The translations under genes were made by a program, and so were the position numbers. The notes beneath the pieces are model-generated. The model searched no databases, was not told the DNA's origin, and was given only the letters and a program-made list of their open reading frames with translations. 18,319 nucleotides of DNA from JBEIJQ01 sp040380145 (GTDB lineage Bacteria > Bacteroidota > Bacteroidia > Chitinophagales > Saprospiraceae), in the NCBI GenBank assembly GCA_040380145.1, contig JBEIJQ010000059.1:1-18319 (forward strand). Reading direction: 5' to 3'. Every line of letters starts with the position of its first letter. The first letter of the stretch is position 1. Below are positions 6,120 through 13,454 of the stretch, piece after piece.

Positions 6120-8587
6120 GATCCGCCGTCCCGGAGTTGTCTGCGGGCAAAAAGGCGCTGAGGCTCCAAGAAGTACAGCACCTTGAGCGTCCAAGAATTG
6201 AACTGGTTTTCCTCGAACAGTTGTCCGAGGTTGTCGAAATATCCGTACAACAGTTCGTTTTCGGCGCGGAGCACCTGGTTTTTCCAGGTGAAGTTCAGTT
6301 CGCTGCCCGGCGCGAAACGCCAGCGCAGGAACAGGTCCACATTGAAGGCGTTGTAGTTGAGGTCGGCGCTGCCGGTGTATGGATATTCGTTCAGCGAACC
6401 GTCGTCGAGCAGCGTGTAATAGCGCTTGTATTCCACGACGGCCCAAAAATGGCGCACGCGGCAGCTCAGCGAAAGTCTGGGGGTGAAAGTGTAGGTGGTG
6501 GTGAGGCTGGTGAGCAGGTTGTGGCGGTCGCGCATCCCGAGCAGGGGCGTGCCGTCTTCCAGCCGTGCCGCGTAGCCCACATCGTCGAAGAATTTGGTGG
6601 CGTCCACTGTGGCACGGAAATTCAGCCGATCGTTCACCCGCACGATGGGGGAGAGCGAACCGCCGATGACGCGCCGCTGAAACTGGCCGCCGTAGCTCGT
6701 GTTGATCACATAGTCCCCGTCCAGCGCGAATTTTTTTCGGTAATCCGAAGAAAACCAGCCGTAGGACTCGATTTTTTTTGGGAAAGCAAATTTGTAGCCT
6801 TCGGTGCGCGCCTCGAAATAGTTGTAAGAAGTGGTGGGGCTCCAGTTGACATTGAACCCGGCGCTCAGGAAATTCCGGAAAGTGCCCCAAGTGCCGATGT
6901 CGGCGTTGATGGCCACGAAACTATTGGGCCGGAACAGCATTTGCCGATCGAGCGTCATGAAGACAGAAAAATTGTTGTACGGCCCCAGGGGCTTGAACTG
7001 ATTGAACGAGAGCGATGCGGTGTGGTTGAACTTGTTGCCGATGTACAAAAAGCCCAGATCGTTGGGGTCGTAGCGGTCGCTTTCGATGTTCTGAGAGATC
7101 GCATAGCGCCATTTGCCGTTCGTTTTCCCGTAGCGCAGGTAGGCTTTGAAGCCGTACACATTTTCTTGGGGCAGAAAAAGTTGGCTGAAAGCGAAATTGC
7201 CTTGCAGCGCAAACCGGTTGCGGCGGCCCGCTTGGCGCAGTTCCACGGCGCTGACGTTGGCGTCGCGATAAGCGCCCTCGCGCAGCACATTGGTGTTGGT
7301 GAAACTGTAAAAAGAATTGTTTTTGAGCAGTTTGTCCACCACCACCACATTATAGTTGGCCAGTCCGCCCGTGCGCACTTCGCGGCGATCTCCGTCGGGG
7401 CCTTCGAGCGTGGCGAAGGTCGGCCCGGTGACGGCGTTGAACACGCCGAAGCCCCATGCGTTTTTGCTGCGCCCCGAGAGTTTGGTGGCGTTGTAGAGGG
7501 GCGTCACCGTGGGATTGCCGACGATGGTCTCGCCGGTGCGGAGGCTGTCGAAAGCGGCGTAGTAATCGATCGGCTGGGAGCCTACCCGCCGGGAATAGAA
7601 AATGCCGCCGCGGTTGAAGATTTCCACTCCTTCGGTGAAAAAGGGTCTTCTTTCCTCGAAAAAAAGTTCGAACGGTCCGAGGTTGAGCTGTTGGTCGTCC
7701 GACAGCACATCGGTGAAATCCGGCACCAGGGCCATGTCGAGGGTAGTGGATTCGTTGAGGCCCAATTTGAGGTCCATCCCGCCGCCGAAGCGGGGCTTGA
7801 AGTCGGCAGTGTTGGGCAGGCCATCGTTTTGGTGCTGGGCACTGGCGACCATGTAAGGCAGCAACTGGAGCCGCAGCGGTGGTTTCACGTCTTGGATGCC
7901 CGTCAAGGTGCCGTATTGCTGCACCTCGCCGTCCACGGCCGGATCGATCGGGCTCCAATAGGAATTTTCGCGCAAGCGGCGCACCTCGCGGTAGAAGTTG
8001 ATGCCCCAGGTCTGTTCGGCCTTGGGCGGGAAACGCAGCTGGGAATAGGGGATCTTCATTTCCACGACCCAACCGTTGTCCACGATTTCCACGGCACTGT
8101 ACCAGGCGCCGTCCCAAGCGGAATCGTCGCTGAAGGCCGTCAGGTAGGCGTCCACTTCCACGCCCGCGGCCGTCACCCCGAACGCAAAAGCGTTTTGGCG
8201 GCTGAACTGCCCATCTATGGAGACCGCGAACTTGTCGGCGTTGACGCTGTAAAATTCGTCGCGGGTGCTCATCTGCCGCAGGATCTTGTCGGGTTCGGGA
8301 TCGTACAGCATCGCGCCGACATAGATCGCTTGATCGTCGTAGGCGATCCGCACTTCGGAGCGGAAATCGGAAGGCGTGTTGGGCTCAGGGCTGTTTTCGA
8401 CAAAATCGGTCGCCGGTTGGATGCCGGTCCAGATCGCTTCGTCGAGCTTGCCGTCGATTTTGGGCGGCTCGGCCGTGCGGAAAGCCTTGAGCTGCTTGGA
8501 AGCGAGAGAATCTTGGGCGGCGAGCGCGGCGCCGGCGCAACAGAGTACAAAGAGCAGTAAGGGGCGCAAAAAATTTCTCGAAAGCAT
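6116..8587 (-). CDS. CBM9-like/DUF5916 outer-membrane barrel protein
   Basis: This is an 823-residue protein with a signal peptide (about 1-24, ending ALAAQ). Residues 37-235 form a carbohydrate-binding-family-9-like domain (PPKIDGKLDEAIWTGIQPAT; VRIAYDDQAIYVGAMLYDPEP; WVVEMKIPYSQLRFP). From about 240 to the end it is DUF5916: the PDFTDVLSDDQQLNLGPFEL and FFEERRPFFTEGVEIFN motifs, then many alternating beta strands typical of an outer-membrane barrel. Length and domain order are usual for the family in Bacteroidota. The function is not established; a role in binding or processing glycans or peptides at the outer membrane is an inference from the CBM9-like part. The ATG at 8587 comes 8 bases after the SPFH gene stop, so the two are probably co-transcribed. 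It ends tail-to-tail on the thioredoxin-fold gene with a 4-base overlap, leaving no room for a terminator. Confidence 0.9.
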   Translation of the reverse strand: MLSRNFLRPLLLFVLCCAGAALAAQDSLASKQLKAFRTAEPPKIDGKLDEAIWTGIQPATDFVENSPEPNTPSDFRSEVRIAYDDQAIYVGAMLYDPEPDKILRQMSTRDEFYSVNADKFAVSIDGQFSRQNAFAFGVTAAGVEVDAYLTAFSDDSAWDGAWYSAVEIVDNGWVVEMKIPYSQLRFPPKAEQTWGINFYREVRRLRENSYWSPIDPAVDGEVQQYGTLTGIQDVKPPLRLQLLPYMVASAQHQNDGLPNTADFKPRFGGGMDLKLGLNESTTLDMALVPDFTDVLSDDQQLNLGPFELFFEERRPFFTEGVEIFNRGGIFYSRRVGSQPIDYYAAFDSLRTGETIVGNPTVTPLYNATKLSGRSKNAWGFGVFNAVTGPTFATLEGPDGDRREVRTGGLANYNVVVVDKLLKNNSFYSFTNTNVLREGAYRDANVSAVELRQAGRRNRFALQGNFAFSQLFLPQENVYGFKAYLRYGKTNGKWRYAISQNIESDRYDPNDLGFLYIGNKFNHTASLSFNQFKPLGPYNNFSVFMTLDRQMLFRPNSFVAINADIGTWGTFRNFLSAGFNVNWSPTTSYNYFEARTEGYKFAFPKKIESYGWFSSDYRKKFALDGDYVINTSYGGQFQRRVIGGSLSPIVRVNDRLNFRATVDATKFFDDVGYAARLEDGTPLLGMRDRHNLLTSLTTTYTFTPRLSLSCRVRHFWAVVEYKRYYTLLDDGSLNEYPYTGSADLNYNAFNVDLFLRWRFAPGSELNFTWKNQVLRAENELLYGYFDNLGQLFEENQFNSWTLKVLYFLEPQRLFARRQLRDGGS

Positions 8588-8595
8588 TTCGTTGG

Positions 8596-9495
8596 TTATT
8601 GTCCGAGGATGATGGGCGGGCTTTTGTCGCCCATGATGACGACCTTGGCGTTGGGCGAAAGGGCCAGTTCTTTTTGCGCCTTGATCATTTCATATTGCAG
8701 CAGTTGCGAAGAAAGACCGGTGGACAGGATGCGCTGGTAATCGGCGATGCCTTGGGCCTCCACCCGCTTGCGCTCGGCCTCTTGGCGTTCCTTGTCGAGC
8801 ACGAACTGCATTTTCTGGGCCTCCTGTTCGGCACTGATCTTGGATTCGATCACGGCATTCACAGAGGAGGGCAGGTTGATGTTGCGCACCAGCACTTCGT
8901 CGAGGATCACCCCGCGCGATTTGAAATCCTCGCTGATGGACACGAACACTTTCTGTTGGAACTCGTCCCGCTTGTTGGAAAAAAGATCCACGGCGGTGTA
9001 ATAGACCGCATTGTCGCGGATCTTGGTCCGGGTGATGGGGCGCACGATCTTGGCGACGTAGTCCACACCGATATCCTGCAGTATCCGCGGGGTTTCGGCT
9101 GGCGACACCCGGTACAGGATCGTCAGGTCGATCACCACTTCCAGACCGTCGGCGGTGAGCACGCGGATGGCGTCATCGCCCTTGATTTCGCCCTCGTCGT
9201 GTACCGAGGTCATCGTGTATTCTTGTGTCCGGGTATCGAAATACACGAGATCGACCATGGGGTTGACCAGGCAAAGTCCGCTGTACAGGATGCTGTTCTG
9301 CACTTTGCCGAACAGTGTCTGCACGGCCACTTGGCCCGAACCGATCTGCCGGACGGAGGCGCTCAACAATCCGAGTACCAACAGGGCGATGCCCGTCCCG
9401 CGGGCGATCCGCGCATATTTGCCGAGCGTGGCGTGTTTGGTGCCGATCAGCGCGCCCACGATCAGCGCGATCAGGCCGAGTGCCATCAAGAACAT
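8596..9495 (-). CDS. Prohibitin-like SPFH/Band 7 membrane protein
   Basis: The product has 299 residues. Two N-terminal hydrophobic segments (about 2-18 and 33-48) are followed by an SPFH/Band 7 domain (about 48-225: SGQVAVQTLFGKVQNSILYSG; VDLTILYRVSPAETPRILQD; VLVRNINLPSSVNAVIESKI). A charged coiled coil follows (225-265, SAEQEAQKMQFVLDKERQEA), then the prohibitin-type end with NAKVVIMGD. Prohibitin-like proteins oligomerise into membrane scaffolds and often regulate membrane proteases such as FtsH; no such partner is next to it here. The ATG at 9495 lies 27 bases after the stop of the TMEM229-like gene, across an A/T-rich gap, and the stop is 8 bases before the DUF5916 gene. An operon of TMEM229-like, SPFH and DUF5916 genes is plausible. 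Confidence 0.92.
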   Translation of the reverse strand: MFLMALGLIALIVGALIGTKHATLGKYARIARGTGIALLVLGLLSASVRQIGSGQVAVQTLFGKVQNSILYSGLCLVNPMVDLVYFDTRTQEYTMTSVHDEGEIKGDDAIRVLTADGLEVVIDLTILYRVSPAETPRILQDIGVDYVAKIVRPITRTKIRDNAVYYTAVDLFSNKRDEFQQKVFVSISEDFKSRGVILDEVLVRNINLPSSVNAVIESKISAEQEAQKMQFVLDKERQEAERKRVEAQGIADYQRILSTGLSSQLLQYEMIKAQKELALSPNAKVVIMGDKSPPIILGQ

Positions 9496-9522
9496 ATCTT
9501 TTTGTTTTTCAGATTAAAAAAA

Positions 9523-9951
9523 TCAAAATTTGGCATCGATGAACAAGTAGAGTTTTTCTACGAAAAAAGCGAAAAACATCCAAGCGGGAAAATAATCCAA
9601 CCGGATGTAGCCCATCACCTGAAGACCCGTGGTGTACTCCCAAGGACATTTGCCCGTCAGTTGCTCGAGCACGAAACCCGATCCGAACTCCACCGCGTAG
9701 ATCAGCGCCACATAAACCAAGAGGCGCAGCGGGGCCGAGAGGTGGAACATCCGCCCGTACAGTTCCCGGGCGAAAACGGGGATGAGGCCATAGATAAAGG
9801 CCATCCAAACATACGTCTTGCCGGTGAGAGACCACAGCGGCTCATCGCAGAAAGGCTCGTTGTTGAACAAATTGGTGAAGGCCGTGAAAAAAATCTCACA
9901 GGTCATCCCCAAGCAGACGAAAAAGAATATCTGAAAGGCAAGACGCGGCAT
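9523..9951 (-). CDS. TMEM229/CmpB-like four-helix integral membrane protein
   Basis: From the ATG at 9951 the product has 142 residues with about four membrane segments (4-23, 45-62, 75-96, 119-138). The stretch VYVALIYAVEFGSGFVLEQL, then GKCPWEYTT and MGYIRLDYFPAWM, closely resembles the conserved core of the TMEM229 family (CPWDYS, then MGLIxLEY) and the bacterial CmpB-type putative ABC-transporter membrane family. The biochemical role is unknown in both groups. A TTG at 10008 would add 19 residues but overlaps the edge of a perfect TAnnTTTG promoter element (9997-10004), so 9951 is preferred. It sits 93 bases after ruvX and 27 bases before the SPFH gene on the same strand. The family call rests on remembered motifs, not on a search. 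Confidence 0.75.
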   Translation of the reverse strand: MPRLAFQIFFFVCLGMTCEIFFTAFTNLFNNEPFCDEPLWSLTGKTYVWMAFIYGLIPVFARELYGRMFHLSAPLRLLVYVALIYAVEFGSGFVLEQLTGKCPWEYTTGLQVMGYIRLDYFPAWMFFAFFVEKLYLFIDAKF

Positions 9952-9996
9952 GGGCGTGTGTTTCGGTCTGGTTCGGATAAAGAGGGGTGCAGTGGG

Positions 9997-10004
9997 CAAA
10001 AGTA
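9997..10004 (-). promoter_or_regulatory. Bacteroidota-type -7 element upstream of the TMEM229-like gene
   Basis: On the minus strand the sequence reads TACTTTTG, a full match to TAnnTTTG, 45 bases before the ATG at 9951. No TTTG -33 element is present at the usual spacing. It supports 9951 over the TTG at 10008 as the start and suggests that TMEM229-SPFH-DUF5916 are transcribed apart from ruvX. Confidence 0.45.
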
Positions 10005-10044
10005 GCAAATAAAATCGGAGCCCGCCCCTTGTCCGCCCCGGCCG

Positions 10045-10458
10045 TCAGGGGTGCCAACCGAGATGATCTTCGAGGATCAGCACCGCGCTGATCTTGTCGA
10101 GGCGTTCCTTTTGCTGGCGCTTTTTTTTGGGCAAACCACTCTGCACCAATATCTTGGCGGCCCGCTTGGAGGTGAGCGTCTCGTCTTGGCGCGCCACGGG
10201 GATATCGGGAAAAACCTGGGCGAAACTTTTCAGGAACCGCTGGATCTCCTCTTCCAAATAGGTAGGCGTTCCATCGGCGTGCACCGGCTGGCCCACCACG
10301 ATTTTTTCGACCGGCTCGGCCCGGCAGTAGGCGGTGAGGTAATCGAGGAGCTTGGGGGTTTCGACCGTTTCCAGCGGCGAACAGATGATCTGCAACGGAT
10401 CGGTGACGGCCAGTCCGGTGCGTTTGCTTCCGTAATCGAGGGCGAGTATGCGCGGCAA
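10045..10458 (-). CDS. ruvX: Putative Holliday junction resolvase YqgF/RuvX
   Basis: From a TTG at 10458 the product has 137 residues, the normal size for this family. It has the RNase H-like fold signatures: ILALDYGSKRTGLAVTD with D8, VVGQPVHADGTP, ARQDETLTSKRA with E93, and RLDKISAVLILEDHL with D121. These three acidic residues are the expected metal-binding set. The family is linked to Holliday-junction resolution and to processing of the 16S rRNA 5' end. The frame stays open upstream to 10605, but that part is basic and proline-rich, unlike the family, and it crosses the promoter of the divergent SDR gene; the TTG directly before PRILALDYG is therefore chosen. The gene is divergent from the SDR gene, and the gap is 113 bases. 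Confidence 0.9.
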   Translation of the reverse strand: MPRILALDYGSKRTGLAVTDPLQIICSPLETVETPKLLDYLTAYCRAEPVEKIVVGQPVHADGTPTYLEEEIQRFLKSFAQVFPDIPVARQDETLTSKRAAKILVQSGLPKKKRQQKERLDKISAVLILEDHLGWHP

Positions 10459-10518
10459 GGGAGAATGTGGGTTGGAGCGGATTTTGCGCCGAGGGCGGGG
10501 CAAAGGTGTCTTTTTTCT

Positions 10519-10526
10519 TATCTTTG
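10519..10526 (+). promoter_or_regulatory. Bacteroidota-type -7 element upstream of the SDR gene
   Basis: TATCTTTG is a full match to TAnnTTTG and lies 45 bases before the ATG at 10572. No upstream TTTG is seen at 17-23 bases. On the opposite strand CACCTTTG (10501-10508, 7 of 8 bases) could serve ruvX, which would make this gap a divergent promoter. Confidence 0.45.
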
Positions 10527-10571
10527 GAAAAAATACGCCGGACCGGGAAATAATTGCCCCGATGCGGGACG

Positions 10572-11429
10572 ATGATTTTTGACCAAAACACTTCCAAATT
10601 GTCAAAGATACACAACCAAACGGTTCTGATCACCGGCGGCGCCAGCGGACTGGGCAAATTGTTCGCTGAACGCTGCCTGGCCGAAAAAGCCACCGCCGTG
10701 ATCCTGTGGGACATAGACGCCGCCCAGCTCGACCGCGCGGTGGAGGATTTTCGCGCCCGCGGCCACGCCAATGTGCTCGGCCAACGGGTGGATGTGTCGG
10801 ATGCCGCATCGGTCGCCGCCGCCGCGCAAAAGGTCTTGTCGGAACGCCCGGCGGTGGACATCCTGTTCAACAATGCCGGCATCGTCGTGGGAAAGCCCTT
10901 CGAAGAGCATTCCTACCGCGAAATCGAGCGGACCATCGGCGTGAACGTGCTCGGGGCCATGTACGTCGCTCGGGCCTTCCTGCCCGCGATGATCGAACAG
11001 GGCCGCGGCCATCTGGTCAACATCGCCTCGGCCGCGGGCCTCATCCCCAACCCCCGCATGTCGGTGTACGCTTCCAGCAAATGGGCCGTGGTGGGCTGGT
11101 CCGAATCGCTCCGGATCGAACTGGAAGCCCTCGGCAAAGACCTCCGCGTCACCACGGTGGAACCCAGTTATATCAACACCGGCATGTTCGACGGCGTGAA
11201 AGCCCCCCTGTTGACCCCCATTTTGGATCCCGATTATCTGGTGGACAAGGTGATCCAAGCCGTCAAAAACGATCGGATCCTCGTCCGCGAACCGGCCGTA
11301 GTGAAAGCCCTCCCCCTGATGCGGGGCCTTCTTCCGACCCGCGCCTTCGATTTCATGGCCCGCCGTTTCGGCGTGTACGACTCGATGAACGATTTCGTGG
11401 GCCGCCGCCCGACGGACAAAGATGCGTGA
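10572..11429 (+). CDS. Short-chain dehydrogenase/reductase, SDR16C-like
   Basis: A 285-residue classical SDR. The Rossmann motif TGGASGLG is at 21-28. The acidic D47 in VILWDID after beta strand 2 suggests NAD(H) rather than NADP(H). NNAG is at 100-103, N125 in IGVNVLGA, the catalytic S153 in NIASAAG, and Y166-x3-K170 in SVYASSK. The LWDID stretch and overall order resemble the SDR16C group (retinol and 17-beta-hydroxysteroid dehydrogenases), so a hydrophobic alcohol or ketone substrate is plausible but unproven. A TTG at 10554 would add six residues; the ATG at 10572 fits better with the promoter. It is the first of the run of + strand genes. An 89-base AT-rich gap follows, so it may be a separate transcript from the methyltransferase. 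Confidence 0.9.
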   Translation: MIFDQNTSKLSKIHNQTVLITGGASGLGKLFAERCLAEKATAVILWDIDAAQLDRAVEDFRARGHANVLGQRVDVSDAASVAAAAQKVLSERPAVDILFNNAGIVVGKPFEEHSYREIERTIGVNVLGAMYVARAFLPAMIEQGRGHLVNIASAAGLIPNPRMSVYASSKWAVVGWSESLRIELEALGKDLRVTTVEPSYINTGMFDGVKAPLLTPILDPDYLVDKVIQAVKNDRILVREPAVVKALPLMRGLLPTRAFDFMARRFGVYDSMNDFVGRRPTDKDA

Positions 11430-11445
11430 CCGCCCGAAAGGCTGC

Positions 11446-11489
11446 TTTTATTAAATAAAAATTTCACTGTCAGTTTTTTATATAAAAAA
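11446..11489. repeat. Two A/T palindromes between the SDR and methyltransferase genes
   Basis: TTTTATT-A-AATAAAA (11446-11460) and TTTTTTAT-ATAAAAAA (11474-11489) are perfect inverted repeats in an 89-base gap that is otherwise AT-rich. They could end SDR transcription, open DNA for a methyltransferase promoter, or bind a regulator. No TAnnTTTG element is present in this gap. Confidence 0.5.
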
Positions 11490-11518
11490 ATATCTGCACA
11501 AACGACTTTTTAGACCAC

Positions 11519-12343
11519 ATGTCGAACTCCCTCATAGAAGCCGATCTGTCGCTGCGCCCCGACGGTACGCACAACACCCCCGAGGCCGTGGCCCGTTATT
11601 ACGAAGAATGGACCGAGCGGTACATCGAGGGTTTCGGGTCTTTTTTCCAGGCCCAGCAGACCCGCACCCCGGCCCAATTGATGGCCTACATCGCCCAAGG
11701 GATCGGGCTTTCCGAGGGGCAGCGCCTGCTCGACGCCGGCTGCGGCATCGGCGGACCGGCCATCGAACTGGCGCGGCAGTATGCCGTGGAAGTGGAGGGC
11801 GTGACCATTTCGCCGGTGCAGGTGCAGAAGGCCCAAACGGCCATTGCCGAAGCGCGGGGCGATCTGAAAGGAAGTGTGAACGTCCGCGAAGGTGATTTTC
11901 ACCGCTTGGGCGAACTGTACGGCGAGGCCAGTTTCGACGCGGTGTATTTCCTCGAGGCGCTGGTGCACTCCCACGATCCCGAGCGCGTCATACAGGAAGT
12001 CCGCAAGGTTTTGAAGCCTTACGGAAGGCTGTATATCAAAGACTTGTTCCAAGGGCCGTCCATTCCCGAGAACGAAGCGGGCATCCGATACGCACAGGCG
12101 CAGACCAACGCCCATTTTTGTCTGCACGTGCGTCCGATGGGCGAGATCCTGGATCTGCTCAACCGCAACGGCTTCATGATGCAGTACTTCCGCCGGCCGC
12201 TGTTCGAGGAAGTGTTCGACCTCGGCAACGCCTTCACCGCCAAGCACCACTTCAAGCTGCGGCCCGACCAGAACACCCCTTGGCGCGACGAGGGTTTCAT
12301 CTACCTCAACTGGATGGAACTGATGGCCGTCCGGATGTATTGA
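11519..12343 (+). CDS. Class I SAM-dependent methyltransferase
   Basis: The product has 274 residues with a Methyltransf_11/SMT-like fold. Motif I is LLDAGCGIGGPAIELAR (70-86), followed by VEGVTISPVQVQKAQ (92-106). Motif II-type sequence is FDAVYFLEALVHSHDP, and the later strand is LKPYGRLYIKDLF. The GCGIGG and GVTISP(V)QV pattern is that of the tocopherol, sterol and natural-product C- or O-methyltransferases, which methylate small or lipid-like substrates; the exact acceptor cannot be read from sequence. The N-terminal helix region, ARYYEEWTERYIEGFG, also fits that group. The ATG at 11519 follows an AT-rich leader with two palindromes. The next gene starts only 6 bases after the stop, so the two are almost certainly co-expressed. 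Confidence 0.9.
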   Translation: MSNSLIEADLSLRPDGTHNTPEAVARYYEEWTERYIEGFGSFFQAQQTRTPAQLMAYIAQGIGLSEGQRLLDAGCGIGGPAIELARQYAVEVEGVTISPVQVQKAQTAIAEARGDLKGSVNVREGDFHRLGELYGEASFDAVYFLEALVHSHDPERVIQEVRKVLKPYGRLYIKDLFQGPSIPENEAGIRYAQAQTNAHFCLHVRPMGEILDLLNRNGFMMQYFRRPLFEEVFDLGNAFTAKHHFKLRPDQNTPWRDEGFIYLNWMELMAVRMY

Positions 12344-12349
12344 CGGGCG

Positions 12350-13390
12350 GTGTCGAAAAAGATCGCATATCCGTTTTTTTTGGCCCTGTCCGTCTTGGCG
12401 CTGTGCGAAGCCGGTTTGCGCCTGGTGGGATACCGCCCCTACGCACCGCCGAAAATTTCCCTGCGGTTTTCCCCGAAAAGTTGTTTTCGGACGGATTCCG
12501 TTTGGGGCATCGGCCTCGAGCCGGGCGCGTACGAAGTGACCATCAACGAAGGATTGCGGTACCGGGCCTTCCACACGGCGGAAGGCGAGCGCACCTGCGG
12601 CGACACCGTGGGCAAAAGCCGTTTGCCGGAGTGGGTCTTCACGGGCTGTTCGATGACCTATGGCATGGGCGTGGACGATTCCTGTGCCTATCCGTACCGC
12701 GTGCAGACCGCGCTGCACAGCCGGCGCGTCCGCAACTTGTCGATCCCGGGCACCGGCGGGCTGCACCAGTATCTGCGCCTGAAAAAACACTTGGAAACGG
12801 GACACCGCCCCGAGGCCGTTTTTTTCAGTTATCTGGATTTCCACGACAGTCGAAACGTATTCTCCAGCGCCACCGCCGACTTGTTGCGCATCGGCATTTC
12901 CGACAACGCGCGTCCGGGCGGATCCGCTTTTTGGGGCTACGCGTATGGGCGCATGGAGGCCGATACGCTGTCCGTGGCCGTCCGTGATCTGGACAAATCG
13001 ATCGGTCGCTTGCCCGGCATCCGGTTTTCTGCCCTTTCATGGCTGCTGCAACAGACACTCGATCGCCGGGCCGATGCCCGGCTGCCCGCGGAGGCGGTTT
13101 CGCGGCAGTGCATCTTGCGGGCACGGAGGCTGTGCGCCGAACGGGGCATCTTGTTTTCGGTCGTGTTCATGAACCGGGGCCCCGTAAACGATGCCATGCG
13201 CGGATTTTGCACCGAAAACGGCATAGCGGTCGTGGACATTTCCTTGGATTTTTCGGATCCGGTGCTGACGAACCGGCCCTACGATCCGCATCCCAGCGTT
13301 CTTGCGCACCGGTTGATGGCTCAAAAATTTTTGGGCGCCTTGCTCGATCGCCGGGCGTTTTTTTTTCCCGATGGGAAAAGTCCTTTCTGA
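12350..13390 (+). CDS. SGNH/GDSL-type hydrolase with N-terminal membrane anchor
   Basis: The 346-residue product starts at GTG 12350, 6 bases after the methyltransferase stop. A hydrophobic segment (about 6-27) suggests a signal anchor, with the catalytic part outside the cytoplasm. SGNH blocks are visible: block I FTGCSMTYGMGV with nucleophile S101, a glycine-rich turn SIPGTGGLHQ (131-140), YLDFHDSRN (161-169) near the block III position, and block V YDPHPSVLAHRLMAQ with D312 and H314 completing the triad. Such enzymes are esterases, lipases or acyl/acetyl transferases acting on lipids or glycans. GCS in place of GDS is common in divergent members. The last codons carry a T9 tract and a hairpin (13363-13379). 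Translational coupling to the methyltransferase suggests a shared pathway; the substrate is unknown. Confidence 0.85.
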   Translation: MSKKIAYPFFLALSVLALCEAGLRLVGYRPYAPPKISLRFSPKSCFRTDSVWGIGLEPGAYEVTINEGLRYRAFHTAEGERTCGDTVGKSRLPEWVFTGCSMTYGMGVDDSCAYPYRVQTALHSRRVRNLSIPGTGGLHQYLRLKKHLETGHRPEAVFFSYLDFHDSRNVFSSATADLLRIGISDNARPGGSAFWGYAYGRMEADTLSVAVRDLDKSIGRLPGIRFSALSWLLQQTLDRRADARLPAEAVSRQCILRARRLCAERGILFSVVFMNRGPVNDAMRGFCTENGIAVVDISLDFSDPVLTNRPYDPHPSVLAHRLMAQKFLGALLDRRAFFFPDGKSPF

Positions 13391-13414
13391 CTTTCCGCAA
13401 AAAAATTATTTTTG
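13384..13414 (+). promoter_or_regulatory. Bacteroidota-type promoter of the PhyH pair
   Basis: TATTTTTG (13407-13414) fully matches the -7 element TAnnTTTG. TTTC (13384-13387) lies 19 bases upstream, close to the -33 TTTG at the preferred spacing. The ATG at 13455 is 40 bases downstream. The element begins inside the last codons of the SGNH gene, so the dioxygenase pair can be transcribed on its own. Confidence 0.55.
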
Positions 13415-13454
13415 GGGCACCCGCCCGTTTTTTTACACCACCAAACACGCCTCG

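Noticed and set aside
5499..6890. A 463-codon frame on - covering the thioredoxin-fold gene
   Set aside because: It reads through the complement of the thioredoxin-fold gene and the wrong frame of DUF5916; no domain is seen.
6137..8560. An 807-codon open frame on + opposite the DUF5916 gene
   Set aside because: Same cause: complementary register of a gene that uses almost no reverse-stop codons, with no recognisable domain.
8599..10005. A 468-codon open frame on + across the SPFH and TMEM229-like genes
   Set aside because: It is the mirror of two well-supported genes that happen to share a register, plus the short gap between them.
9896..10882. A 328-codon - frame across ruvX and the start of the SDR gene
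   Set aside because: It is a shifted reading of ruvX and the antisense of SDR. The ruvX motifs lie in the other frame.
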